Shown in pieces: positions 23,684 to 36,027 of a stretch of DNA of 64,000 bases. A program made the position numbers and the translations under genes. The DNA is taken from positions 682,001 through 746,000 of the forward strand of contig JAYJMM010000041.1 of the NCBI GenBank assembly GCA_037349105.1. The letters are read 5' to 3'. The notes under the pieces were generated by a model. That model was not told the DNA's origin and searched no databases. It saw nothing but the letters and a program-made list of their open reading frames with translations. Source of the DNA: Limnomonas spitsbergensis. Taxonomy: Eukaryota; Chlorophyta; Chlorophyceae; Chlamydomonadales. Positions within the stretch are counted from its first letter, which is position 1; each line of letters opens with the position of its first letter.

Positions 23684-23711
23684 TGTTCAAAAGTGTGTCT
23701 GGGAGCTTGTG

Positions 23712-26700
23712 CTAGGAGGGACCCAGAGAGAGGAAGGCAGCCAGGGACTCAGCTCTGAAGTCCTCAGAGACCTGCGTATACCGCCCCACCTGTGCAGAGG
23801 AAGAAAACGGCAGCCCGAGGGGTCAGGGAGGGGCTAGTCCAAAAGGAGAGAAGCTCAGCCAAACGCCTCTCCCTTGAACACCGCTTAACTTGCTCATCCC
23901 ATGCTGGCCCTACCACAGCGCCGAATGCCCCAGCAGAGACAGCGCGAGCTGTCAAACTGCAACGGCGCTCACGCTCATAGCACCAGCTCAATCCCAGCGA
24001 GAAATAAAAGATGACATCAGATCAAACCAAGGCTGTACTAGGGCCACGCTGGAAGGCCCGGTGGAGAGTTGCTTGTGGCCTCAAGTCAAGCCCAGACCAT
24101 GCACTTTTGCTACCATGACACAGACATTCCTGTCGCATCCCCTGCCGTAATACCTGCTCCAGGGACATCTTGTCCAGCAACAGCTTGACCTCGGCATCCA
24201 GCGGGAAGTTGGTCTTAGCCTCCAACACCTTCGGGTCGCCCGGCTGGTGCAAGGACTGCGCGCGGTAAATGAGCAGGTCCGCGGCATGGGCTGCCACCTC
24301 GGCACACGGGAAGAAGCGCGAGAAGTACCTACAAGCAGTCAGGGAGGTCCAGTCAGCGACAATGTACTGCAGGGTGGGCCCAGCAGTACTGTTCACAGCA
24401 AGCAACAAGCCACCATCGGCTCACGGACTGTGGGCCACCAATGGGGACATAACCCTGACCCGCCTTCATCCCGCGGACCCAGCCAAGGCTTGCTGCACCA
24501 GGTTCCCTAGGCCATGCGACGGGATACAGCTGCAGGGTAAGTGGATGCGAACTAAAACACCTCCAGCCCCCAGAAGATGATCCTGTCGCCCAAGGTCTGA
24601 CCTGCCAGTACTAAGCCCCACATGCCGCTCGGCGTACACCATGCTACTGGCTCGGACACCAGTTCATTTTAGTGAGTGGTATACCACTGTCAACTACAGT
24701 TCAGCTACACTGTGGTCCCCGACCACGACCGGACTAGCCCCTTGTGCAGCCAGCCCTGCTGCTTGGGCCACCGGCCAGAGGCCGGTCCAGGTTTGGTGGG
24801 AATCAGCCCAGGGGTGGCTGCAGGGCGGCCTAGCGAAGGTGGTTCGTTACCCTTTAAAATAAACACAGTCGGACTCTTACATATTTCCATCAACCCTTAA
24901 CTAGGACACTTACATTTTCCCCTTTCGGAAGAGCTGTGCTTTCCATCGACCCACTCCCCCCGGGGTGATGTGGTGGAGGTCCCCGCGTGCCAGGGCTGTT
25001 GCGGGGTCCAAGCGACCCCCTCCAATGGCCCGGGAAGGGCGGAACGAGCACGAGGCCTGCAGGTCCTCGGAGTCGCCACTGGGAGTGCTCCTGCGGCAAC
25101 AAATTCAGGGTAGCAAGGATGCAGGATTGGAACGGTGCATACCCGCTAGGTCATGATGAACGCTTGACCGCGTGGGGCTGGTAGGAAACAACAAAGCTCA
25201 ATTCCAGCTACCATGAACAGCCAGGACCATGGTGCAGCCATGCTCCCCTCCCATGTGAAGGGGAAGGAATGCAGGTGAGGCCAGCAGAGGACATGTGCGA
25301 GCTTCCGAAGCTGTAGCACAGGCGCGTCAAACGATCAGCAATGCAATTCCCAACAAGGACGTCGCGAGGAAGCGGGTCACAGCTGAGCGGGCAGCCAAAT
25401 GTAGGTGTTCTCATGTAGTCCCCCAGGCAGCCAAATGTAGGTGTTCTCATGTAGTCCCCCAGGCAGCCAAATGTAGGTGTTCTCATGTAGTCCCCCAGGC
25501 AGCCAAATGTAGGTGTTCTCATGTAGTCCCCCAGGCAAGCTGACTCGCATAGGGACCACAAGTCATTTTGTCACACCGGCAACAAAGCATCGACAAGGGC
25601 TGATGCACTTTTGTCAGACCCAGATCAGGGCTCTAGGCAGGCTTAGTCTATATTGTAAAGACTCAGAAACCCTGTCCCAGCAGACCATGCAGCTGTCTTG
25701 CACTCCCCCCCCCCTCCCCCCCACACACACCAGGCTCTGCGGCTCTCACCCTGAAAGCATCTTCAAGTAGGCCGACAGGTGCGAGGGGCCCAGATCCTCT
25801 GCCACCTGGACAAACCGCGCCACCTGAGACAAGCAGAGGAATGCCCTTCAACACAGCTCATGGAAATACCATCAGTGCCGGTGACGGTCTTTGCGGTAGC
25901 TGAATTTTGGAAGTGAATAACATTCACCGTAACTTCACCGGCAAATCGAGCTAGTTTCACCAGGAAGGGACCTAAATACACGATTCCTGAACTACGGCGC
26001 ACTTGCACAACACTGAATGCTGTACAGCTGCAGGCTCCTGTAGACTATTGAAGCCAATCCGGAGTGGGCAAATCGAGACATTAACAAATGGTCATATGCA
26101 GTGGGAGAGCCCGCCTTCCCCATCCCCTCGGAACGTCAAAAGGAAAAGAGCGATTCTAGGACAATGTGCGGGGCAGCCGAGCCTCAAAGTGTGAACAAGA
26201 ACATTAAGTTCATACCTGCTCCAGAGTCATTCTGTCCACCAGAACCTCCACGTCAGGGTCCAGTGGAAAGTTCGTCTTCGGTCCAACATCCGCTGCGGGG
26301 CCTACGCCAAACGGGGACTCCCCGCTCGCTTGCTGCTTCTGCAGCGAATAGCCGCGGTAGATCAGCAGATCTGCAGCGCGGGCGGCGCCGTCGGGGGTCG
26401 TGAAGCAGCGTGAGAAGTACCTGAGAAGGTCAGGTTTGAAATAAAGGAGAGGGTTAGCAGATATCACACTAAAAAGCCCCTGTACCCAGGAACCCGTCGG
26501 GGTCACGGTCAGCCTTTCTCCACTAGTGCTTGATTTCACCCCCTCTAATCAACGAAAAACACCAGGGTGTAGGGACACCCATGTTTCACACAAGGGTGCA
26601 GGGTGTTGGGCAACTCACAACGTCCCCTTCCGCCAGAGCTGCGCCTTCCATCTTCCTGCGCCCCCCGGCGTGATGTGGTGGAGCTTGCCCCGCTCCGCAT

Positions 26701-29700
26701 CCGCAGCAATCAGGCGGTTGCCACTCAACTTCATCGGTGACTGCTGCTGAGAAGAGGGAGGCGTGGCCAAAGGGTAGGCACCCTGGCCGGAAGTCAGGTA
26801 GCCCGGGTCATCCCCCGAGCCCGCAGAGTCCAGCCCGGTCATTTGGCTGCAGTCAGCCATCCCCGGCAGGGTGTTGGCGCAATCTGTCAAGCCTGCCTTG
26901 CCCTGCAGCGCCCGCAGGCTCTGCCCCACCCTCTCCAGCCCCCCGGAACGCAGCTCGCCTCCATCCCTGCCTGGAAACCCGCTGCGACCAAACCCCTCCT
27001 GGCGGGCGTTGGCCAAGCCCTTCCTCTCCATGCTCATGGCCAGGCCGCTGCCGTTCATTAGCGGAATACCAGCCTGCTGTGTGAGCCGCTGGGATACAAT
27101 CGCCCGGGAGGTCTCTGGGCTGACACTCTTTGCAGCGCCCAGCTTGGGTTTCACCTGACACCCGGTCTCAACAGCCTGCAGAACACCGGAGGACACAAAG
27201 CGGAGGTCAAGGTGGGCGGAAAAAGCAAAATACCGGACAGAACGCGTGCCACAGATTCATTCACATTGAACAAAACGACAGGCCAAATGACCCTCATGCA
27301 GCATATCGCATTGTTTGCAGCTGCACATTGAGCCCGTTCCCCCATTCTCTTTACTGACCAGAGCATGAGATGCGTCCACATCAGATGCAGGGATGTGGCC
27401 GAGCGTTGCCATGGTTGCCATGGCCTCCTGAACCTGAGCAGGAGAGACACGCAGGCGAGGGAACAAGTGTCGGCATGCAATGAGGTCCAGGAGAAGGAAC
27501 CAAGCTGGCTGGAGCTTGAAGCAAAGCAGGCCGGGGCTTCAACACAAGGAGTTCCCAGTCCGCCAATCCAGCCCGGGTCCTCCTGGTTACTGGGCCTAGC
27601 TTCGTACTAATTCAGTCCCATGGTTCTATGCTTGGGAGCAGGTGGAAGCAGCACACCTCTCACAGGACTGGCGCATGACATCAGAAGCTAGGAGCAATCA
27701 GATGTCTGGTTCATGGGACATCGCATCAAGGGGATCTGCTCAATTCGCTCACCTGCAGCGTACTGTATGTGGCGGCTGGGTTGTGCAGCTGTTTCTGGAC
27801 CAGAGCAGCCGGCCCTAAGCTGCCAATCCTCAACTGCAACACGGGAGGAAGGCAAACAGTGATATAAAACAGTGGCCATTGCAGTAATGTCCGGGTAGGT
27901 ATGACAAATTTCACATTTGGTGCATTTGGCGCTTGTTCCCACTATCAATACGTGGTGGCACAAGGTCGACGTCTCCCCCAACGCCTATTTTTGCTCGCTC
28001 TGATTGCACTGGCTGCTTCCCTCCCACCGAGGCAGGCGGCCTGGCAAGCGTCAAAAGAGCTCTGGCATGGCCAACAGCATGTCCAGCTGCACCCCCCGCA
28101 TGATACAGGGTATGGGCGGAACCTAGGTGCAGCAGGAAAAGGAAAAAAACGGAACCTAGTCAGAGGCTGAGTGTGGGGCGCGCCTGGGAACAAGTAGGCA
28201 CCAGGCAGTCAGCTAATGCACTGGCAATGTGTGTGGCGTTCACGCCAGCTCCTCACCAGGTCCTCCAGGGTCCTGGCTTTGTCCCTGCTGTCTGTGACGC
28301 CTGCATGCACCAGGTTGCCGCGCAACACCACGCCCACATGGCACTTGCCAGACTGCTTACGACACACACCAGCGGCAAGGGACTTGATGGGCCTGAGAGG
28401 GAGGAGGCGGGGCTGGTCGGTTGCGTCATGCACAGCGGGAGGGCAGACGTGTAAAGCCAGGCAGCAAGGAGAACTGGAGGAGGATCCATCCTGGTCATAG
28501 CAAACAACTGCACGGAAAGCGCTCTGGACTGCAACATGCTGGAATAGCCTGCAATAACATGCTGGAAAAGTCTGCAATGAAGACTTCGACTGTGACGACT
28601 GCATGCTGACAGTGGGCCTCACAGTAGCTGCAGCTGCGCAGCCAGTCCAGGTGCTGGCCACAATGACCTGCTTCATCCGAGACTGAGCACTAACCTGCCC
28701 ATCGGTTTCCGCACTACCACGCCGTCCTGAGAGGATCCGACGACAACAACCTGGTCCCTGGACGGTCCTCCGCCGACCAGTAGACAGGGCGACTTGTTGC
28801 GCTTGATGCCCCGGCCGGGCAGGCGGGGCGAGCAGCTGGAATCGCCTGCGACATTATTCAAAAGGGAAGGGGGCAAGGAGAAATTAGGGAAGGGCCTAGG
28901 ACAACCTCCGTACGCTTGGGAGCGCGTCGTTGTTATGTCTTGGCTGTGTCAGCAAACGCCAATCTCAACTCCGCGCATGCCCCCCTTCAAGATCCACAGC
29001 CCTCTGCTGCTTGCATGCATCGCGCGGACCGTGTTGGGAACTCTTTTCCTTCCTGCTTCTTACCTCGCATAGCACCCAGGGCGAAAGACAAGCCAGTGTC
29101 CTCATCGGGGGGCTCCATTTCACTGGGCGAGTGCTCGCTATTGCTGCACAGCGTGGGGATGATGGCTTCGCGCACTCCAGAGTTGGCGCCAAGCAGAACT
29201 GCACCTGCAACCATCTCCTCAGTCACCAGCTGGGGATGCACTTGCTGCAAGTGCGCGACGGCTTGCTCCACTTCCTGCAAGAGCACATGCGAAGCATCTA
29301 GTCAGATCATCCATTACGGGCTTCAATCTTACGATTTCCTTCCCTAAGTGCAATTTGTTTGGCATTTGAGCCGTAACATACTCTCTTGCTTGATGCTTGG
29401 GAGGACCTACCCCACCCCTTCTCACCCCCTGGTTCTACCCACCTATCACACAGAGATATGACAAGAACATTATCGGAAGGAGTGGATGACACAGCTGCCG
29501 TTCAGAACTGTCTACACAGTCCTTCAACGAGACAAGCAGCTGCAAACTGCGAGAGAGTCGCATGTGGCTTGACATGACACCCAGGTCCACAAGTGACGAG
29601 GCATACATGGTCAAGTGTATCGCGAGGCATGAGCTGATCACGGGGGCGTGTGACAATTTTCACTATACAGGTGAGGGTTTGACCATATTGTATTGAACAA

Positions 29701-30014
29701 ACCTGCACGTCGTAGGTCTGAGGAGGCTCATTTGTCAGCGGTTGATCCAAGACGCCAAGAGCCACCTTGTCTCGGGCTTCTCGAGCATCGGCTGCATCCA
29801 TGAAAAGCCCACAAGACACCCATCTCTTCCGAGTCCTGCCGTCAGGTAGAAGCACTGGAACGCTTTGAAAGGACTGGTACAGCCCCGAGTTCGTCTTGCG
29901 GACACCGATGCAACTTGGTACAGGTTTTCCCGTCACAAATACTGACAAAACGCTGGAGGCAGAAGAAGGTGACCCCTTGTTGTTTATTTCCACGTGCATG
30001 TTGTCGCTGGGCAT
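23712..30014 (-). CDS. Protein with four AP2/ERF-like domains (12 exons, complete)
   Basis: Probable DNA-binding regulator. Minus-strand exons, first to last: 29703-30014, 29064-29274, 28695-28845, 28257-28392, 27753-27833, 27359-27433, 26619-27175, 26216-26420, 25750-25823, 24914-25090, 24154-24328, 23712-23789; all phases agree, giving 743 codons plus TAG. Domain 1 (about residues 35-92) has IGVRKTNSGLYQSF, RKRWVSCGLF and DAREARDKVALGVL, which fit the AP2 GVR/W/AA.A.D pattern. Domain 2 (about 230-297) is degenerate (AAGVCRKQSGKCHVGVVLRG, then LGPAAL). Domains 3 (about 483-600) and 4 (about 636-743) are sister copies sharing LHHITPGG.GRWKAQL, YFSR.F, AADLLIYR and KTNFPLD, with introns at identical places, hence an intragenic duplication. 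There is no obvious nuclear signal beyond basic stretches. The AP2 call rests on pattern similarity; domains 3 and 4 are divergent and the DNA target is unknown. Confidence 0.78.
24715..24800 (-). repeat. Dispersed intronic repeat (GGCCAGAGGCCG family), copy 2
   Basis: Inverted relative to copies at 5065 and 42745. On the minus strand it reads ACCAAACCTGGACC, then GGCCTCTGGCCGGTGG and AAGCAGCAGGGCTGG. It lies in the intron between the last two AP2-domain-4 exons. Confidence 0.5.
25391..25535. repeat. 36-bp tandem repeat, four copies
   Basis: Four almost perfect copies of a 36-bp unit (GCAGCCAAATGTAGGTGTTC, then TCATGTAGTCCCCCAG) in an intron of the AP2 gene. Confidence 0.95.
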
Positions 30015-30276
30015 TATTGAGGAGAATCAATCTATAATTATTTATGTAGGAAGCTATATGGACATATTTCGAGAACTTCACAGTGGAGCAGTAAATTTAT
30101 TGGAATGCGTGAAATGATAGATTGTTGGATGGGCCTTACTAATTAATTCAGTAGCTAAATGCTTGATGGTTGGCTTCGGGCACAAGGGCAAACCCCACTG
30201 CCCATACGCTGCAGTACGTCGTACTTGCATCTGCGGTACCATGAACTTTACCTTGCACTTTCGCGGTCACTAACAT

Positions 30277-30823
30277 CCCGTTTCTGATTGACTGCGGAGA
30301 ACAAACAAAAATGTCTAATGGCCTGCGGAAGAGTTCCGCAGAGGTCGTTTCTGATTGGACCCTGCGGAGCGTGGGTGTCCAGGGGATAGGTATTAGACAT
30401 GGCTGCCGATTTCGAATCGCTTTGGTGTGAATCTCCTATTTTTTCGAGTCCACTAAGTCCTGCTCGACACCATGTCATATTTCTACCTGCTCTGCTGCAT
30501 CTACTGATTCGCTCGCTGTGCTTCATGAAAGGCGCGGCCTGACGCGGCCCATGTCCAGGGGCGCTCACACGACCACCCCCCGATACGGCCGTGGGCAGAA
30601 AATTATAGTGATTATTTATAATCTCGATTCTTATAGATAATTAATATTTGTTCGAAGGCCTAAAATCTTTCCACAGACTGTGGAAGTTCCGAGGAGGTGG
30701 GGGGGGGGGTCCTCGGAGAAAAGACCGCACGTGGGTCTTCTTAAGGCCTGCGGGAGAGTTCCACAGACCCCGTTTCTGTACGACAGGGCCTGCGGAGGAG
30801 TTCCGCAGTCAATCAGAAACGGG
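30277..30823. mobile_element. 547-bp element with 22-bp perfect terminal inverted repeats
   Basis: CCCGTTTCTGATTGACTGCG at 30277 and its perfect 22-bp inverse at 30802-30823 bound a non-coding segment. Inside, the ends are echoed by sub-units: a palindromic GCGGAAGAGTTCCGC with GTTTCTGATTGG near 30325-30365 and a similar pair near 30745-30808. It encodes nothing recognisable. Its size and ends suggest a non-autonomous DNA transposon (MITE-like), but no clear target duplication is seen. It lies about 260 bp upstream of the AP2 gene start codon and may affect its promoter. Confidence 0.6.
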
Positions 30824-31732
30824 CTGTAATGGCCGTGTTCGCGTTGTCACTGCGAGTGTCGTGGGTGGGTCTGACAGTCTCATCATCTTACTTCCGTACG
30901 CTTTCGGTGTTCCACCTAGGTGTCGAGCGTGACCAGCAAAATGCACGGTCACCCTGCAGCTACGGCACTTCACACTTTGTGATCATTTTACAATGTATGT
31001 TTCTCAGTGTAAATCACCAACCGCAACTTATTCCTATTTCTATCACACTCTGTTTTGAGGCTTGAGTTAAGTGGCGACCGTTTGAAATTGTTGTCCAACA
31101 GGATGCATGCGTCATCTAGGGGTAGCCACAAAAAGCGGTGCCTAAGTTACTTGAAATACCTAACAGCTCATAATGCTTTTGGCTCCTCTTTATTTCTGGG
31201 GAGAAGCGGCTGAAGATGCAACCAATTAGTAGGGTTGTCTGAAAGCAGGCCCAGTGCATGCTGGAGACGGTGGCTAGCCTAGCTAGACTATCAGGGCGCC
31301 TGGTGTGCGCTTCCATGCAGCTTCTCCTCCTCATGAATTAGCAAGCCTGGATTCTAAGTTTTCAACAAATAAATTGCACGTCGCTTTGAGGCAGGAAGTG
31401 GTTGGTGTCCAGCCTTCATTACCGGTATCGGGGAGGCAAACAAGAAACAAAAAAATCAAACTGCTCATTACTGAAGGTATGACTGAGCCTTCCTTTCTTT
31501 CCCCACTACTGCACAGCGATCATCCAGTATGACTAGGGTGTGGCCATCGTGGGCTCATTATTTTTGTGATAAGCGCCTGTTTGGCGCTTTGCCCAAGTGA
31601 CCCGTGGTGGTGGGATTGTTGCCATACTTGCAGCATGCGGCATGCGGCATGCGGCATCGCGTGCGCCGCATTCGCATGTGGTGCTGATGGGATTACTATG
31701 TGATGTGGCCCCAAGTTCTGCCAAGTAGTGAC
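30824..31732. other. Intergenic, no gene seen
   Basis: No supportable exon. It has short low-complexity stretches (for example the GCATGCGGCATGCGGCAT run at about 31633), but nothing else recognised. Confidence 0.5.
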
Positions 31733-33490
31733 GCTAAACGTTTGGGCCCTGCTCAAAAAAGGCTCGGCAGCGTGGGCGCCCAACTAAAGAGTTGGGGAGA
31801 GAGATAGAAAGAAACACAGAAGGGGGCAGGACAAAAGAAAGGAGGAAAAAAAGTGGGAAATAATGTGAAGGGGCAAAACAAAAGGAAGAAAAAACATTGG
31901 AAGTTCCAACTTCTAAAGAAAATCCAAGGCTCAATGATATCTACAACGTCGTACATAAAGGCCAGGGCATCCCACCCAAGCCTGCCCCGGTACAACTCTA
32001 AGAAGTCTCTTGCACCGTTTGGAGGAGCTGCCCATCCCCGCTCTCTAAGTTGATCCTGCACGCTGGGGCACCGAAAACAAGCATGCAGCGCGTCCTCCAC
32101 ATGGCCGCCGTCTCCCGTAGCCCAACATCGCAGGCAGCACCGTCTGTCATTCTGCTGACCACTGCGCCGTCCTCTAGTGTCAGCCGTGCTGACAGCGCCG
32201 AACCGCAGCCTGAAGTTCGTGCGCACGCAAGCACACTCCTTTCGGCTGGTGCGGCCCCTGCCCTTCGCCCGCCGTAGAATGAAACCAGGTGCGGTAGGCG
32301 GCCGCAGACCTGTGTTCAGTGGCAGGATCTCTGAGATCCCCTCTGCCAGCTGCATCCAGCTGCGCCCGCTCGTATGCTGCATCAACTAGCGCGAGCATCT
32401 TTCTGATTGGCAGCGGCTGTAGGTCAGTTTCTGTCTGACGCAGTTTGGTATCGGCTGATCCCAGCTCCAGCTCCAGCAAGGCACCTAGCAAATCACTGCA
32501 CCAATTGCGCCCTCCGGTGCCCTGCCTGACAGCGAGCGGCATGTCGGCCACCATGGCTGCCGCCATGCGTGGGCTGTCTTGCTGTACTGCTGGTGCGACC
32601 GCTGCGTTGTAGAAGCGAAGTGCATGCTGCCACCAACTTCACTGTACCGGCTGGATCTGCAGCTCCCTGACGACCCCCCAACTGGCAGCGGACGGAGGTA
32701 GCCCTGCAGTCTGGTGCTGATGCTGGAGGAAGCTGGACTGCATCTTACTCTTGAGGCAATGCCGCGGCCTTAGGTGATCGGCGGCCCACACCATTTCACT
32801 GTAGTTGGCCGCAGGCGATGCATAGACAGACGCCAACCGGATGCGTGTAGGCAGAGGATGCCTAAGGTGCACCTTGGCGGCCATGCGGCGGACACGGTGC
32901 AACGCGGTAGCGCAAGGCACCTCTCTACCTTGCATGGCCTTTGCCTCCTCATCCTGCCGCTCTCGTGCTGAATGATGCCCCAGAACCTAAAATCATGGAC
33001 ACGCTTCAGCACTATCTTATCAGGGCCATACATGCAAGGATGGGCTGATTGCAGGCGCTGCGCAGCTAAGCGGCTGCCAAGTTCTGTCAATGTGGCAGAC
33101 TTGCAACAATCGCCGCGCATGGCTTGTTGTATGTCTTTCCGATATGCAGCATGTGCTCTATTGCTCTGTTTTAAGAACTGGAAAGTGAACAAGGCGAGGA
33201 CAAGGTCCATTTTCGCATGGCGAGGACACTTCAGGATACGGCCAGAGGTCAGGGGCCCTGGAGCCACTTGAAAAGTGTTGTCTATCAAGGGGAAGTTAGC
33301 GATTGTCCTGTGGTCTGGCATGGCATACATTATAATATACCGTATGTAGGGGTCGGCAATGTAATTTATATGCCCTAGAATATAAAATATAGAATCCTTA
33401 TATAAATCCTTACAATACTGGTGTGTCAATTCAGGAAAAGATTGCCAGAATTCCACTCGTTTGGGGGTGTGGGTCCGTCTTGATGAGAAC
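31733..33490 (-). mobile_element. Decayed non-LTR retrotransposon (ORF2 C-terminal half)
   Basis: On the minus strand, frames broken by several shifts encode the end of a LINE-type ORF2. An RT-thumb-like stretch (FRFWGIIQHESG near 32985) is followed by a segment with RIRLASVYASPAANYSEMVW, then the family motif LALVDAAYERAQLDAAGRGD (about 32330-32400), then a zinc-knuckle of RVT type (CLRCWATGDGGHVEDALHAC, C-x2-C...H-x4-C, about 32080-32140) and a conserved DALAFMYDVVDIIEPW end. It finishes with the shared non-coding 3' end (GGGCGCCCACGCTGCCGAGC on the minus strand near 31770). It is 5'-truncated and frameshifted, so inactive. A related copy lies at 33905-34880. Confidence 0.82.
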
Positions 33491-33528
33491 ATTCAGAATA
33501 TGCACCTAACTCGCCCCATCGAAGAAAG

Positions 33529-33918
33529 CTAGATCCTAAAACCAACATAACACGATTTAATTCCGCCCGGATTGCGGATTTCCATAAGCAGGTCAGTTAA
33601 ACCAGGACTACCGTGACTACCAGTGAGGCTACCGGTATAAGGCAGCATCCGGGGAAGACGGGCTTGCAAGAGCTGCGGCGGACTTCCTAAGACTTTTGCG
33701 GGTCGCCTGCTGTGCAGCGCAATGGCCTGAATGCGCCTTAAAAGAAGCAGCCCTCGCACTGACGGTAACCGCACGGCGTGCCTGAAGACTCCTCGCCCAT
33801 CACGCAAATAATTTTGTAGCTCCAAGATCGCGGGAACCTGTTCATTTCGTTCAACAATTCCACGGGCGTCCACACACCGCCATGGTGCAGTTGCTTGCCA
33901 TCCGCTATGAGGAGTCAA
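33529..33918 (-). other. Open frame of uncertain meaning between two retrotransposon copies
   Basis: A 129-codon minus-strand frame with LQNYLRDGRGVFRHAVRLPS. I recognise no family. Its right end overlaps the 3' terminus of the neighbouring element (33905 on), so it is probably part of older repeat debris rather than a gene. Confidence 0.25.
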
Positions 33919-34880
33919 TAACGTTACACCTCTGGGCCCGCTGAAAGCTCGGCCGCATGGGCGCCCAACTGTTCAGAAGGGAGTAAAGAATGAACTAAAA
34001 GGAAGAGAGGGGGGGAAAGGAACAAAAGGAGAGGCCGGGAAGGCAACGAAGACCAAGTCCAACTAACACCTGAGTTCCACTAGAGACTAACCCTCAACAA
34101 AGCCTCTAAAAAAAGATAAGTCCAGAAAAGCAAGCGTATCCCACCCGTGCTTGCTTGGCCGCAAGGGCGCCCCACTGATCAGAAGGGAGAAGAGAAGAAA
34201 CTAAAAAGGGGGCAAACAACAACAACAACCCAAAAAAAAAGGACCAAAAGAGAAGGCAGGAAAGGCCAAAGACACCGGCCTCAGAAACCCTGGAGACTAA
34301 CCCTCAATAATGCCCACAGCACAGTCCACAAAAGCAAGTGCGTCCCACCCATGCTCAGCCTGGTACAACTGGTGGAAGTTAGTGGCAGCTCCTGGAGGAC
34401 CTGCCCACCCCCGATCCCGTAACTGCTCCCTGGCACTAGGGTACTGGAAGCACACATGCAGCGCATCCTCTACCTGCTCGCTATCTTCCCGTGCCCAACA
34501 TCGCTGGCAGCAGCGTGCCTGTCGCCGCTGACTGTTGCGCCGTCCTCTGGTATCAGCAGTGCTGATTTCGCCAAGCCGCAGTCGCAAATTGATGCGCACA
34601 CAAGCACACTCCTTCTAAATAGTGCGGCTCTGGGCTTGCGCCAGCACGGCACCCGCCGTGGACTGGAAACAGGCGCGGTAGGTCGCCGCAGATCTGTGCT
34701 CGGTGGTAGGGTCCCTGGGGTCCCCACCGCCGCTTGCGTCCAGCCGTGCTTGCTCGTAGGCTGCGTCAACGAGTGCCAACACCTCTGTGACGGGTAGGCG
34801 CTGTAGGGCAGCTGCTGCCTCACTCCTCGCTGTGAGGAGTGGTCGTTTCAACTGTGTCTTAGGAGGCATTCCATACAGTT
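33905..34880 (-). mobile_element. Second decayed non-LTR retrotransposon copy
   Basis: Same family and orientation as 31733-33490. On the minus strand it starts near 34870 with KTQLKRPLLTARSEAAAALQ and LALVDAAYEQARLDASGGGD, and shifts frame before the zinc knuckle (CCQRCWAREDSEQVEDALHV) and GWDALAFVDCAVGIIEG. A long 3' region with two internal repeats of the CAGTTGGGCGCCC-type block (34150-34190 and 33940-33980) ends at GTGTAACGTTATTGAC (about 33907-33922). The tail 33905-34330 is matched by 38245-38622 on the opposite strand. Confidence 0.82.
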
Positions 34881-36027
34881 TACCGTAAAGCTTTGGATGC
34901 GAACGCGATTTTTTCTCTCAGAAGTAGCAGAAAGTAGCTGAAAATCCGCATTTTCGTGTTTTTCACGTTGATTTAGGATTTTTTTCAAATTTATGTACAT
35001 TGTACTAATGAGCGGGTGTAGTTTATAATTATTATATAATTGATATATTATAGACTTTATACAACCTTGTATAAATTTGCCGACCCCAAACTATATGCCT
35101 CACAAGTAAAGCATATGTCCCTCTCCACATCATGAAACTCCTATAACCTGACTTCCCCCCTCCTGGTAATCCATTGCATACCGTACCAAGATGCACGTTG
35201 TTGTGATCAGAGGGTTGTGATTTCGAGTTCTGAAGTAGTGATGTCTGTTGCTGTAGAGCATAATCGTATTCTTCTGCATCTGGCCATCTTTCTGCAGATG
35301 TCGGCCTGAAATTACAGGCATTCGCTTGTTCTTTGGCGCCCCTTGGACTGCTAAATCATTTCAGAGCCGTAAGGCCAAACCAGAAAGTCATGATGCGCTG
35401 TTCCATCATTCAGAATGTGTAGCTCTCGGAATTTATCAGCGTGAGGCCTGTTTATGAAGCAAATTGGTCAGCCTCGTGCCTCAAGACATTTGAATTTGTA
35501 GCACATGATCTGATAAACACGATCCCCGATTTCAGTCATTACAGAAATCGATGAGCAAGAAATGAATGTATTTATTCTGCATCACGGCATGATGAGATGA
35601 TTTGTCCCCACCCCACCCGTCCCCACCCTATGTATCCTGACCATGCCACACTAGCTGCGCGAGCCATTGATAAATGGACAGAGCAGCCGCTCCAGGAAAC
35701 CAATAAATTTTGAAAGCATGAATGGCCCAAACTCACCCGAGGGGTACTAGCAAATTCCTCAAGCTATAATAGTGTAATCTAAAACTATCCTATGGTGGCT
35801 CCAGAAGCCATAACTAGCTCATACATTGGGCCACACTCCCATCCACAGAGCACTCTATTCCGGTCACATGCAAGATCTTCTGCAAGTGATCTCCAGCAGT
35901 CACACACATACGATCAAAGGACTGAAGCGACCTTCAAACCTCCAATTTATGACCGCATTAACCAGTGTGTACCGCCACCATCGTCTGTCATGTTTGGGCA
36001 ACCTCCTCATTCGGTATCCATGTTCAA
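34881..36027. other. Intergenic, AT-rich, no gene seen
   Basis: Notably AT-rich at about 34900-35090 compared with the rest of the window. No exon or RNA gene could be supported. The 3' untranslated region of the minus-strand ankyrin gene must lie in its right-hand part. Confidence 0.5.
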
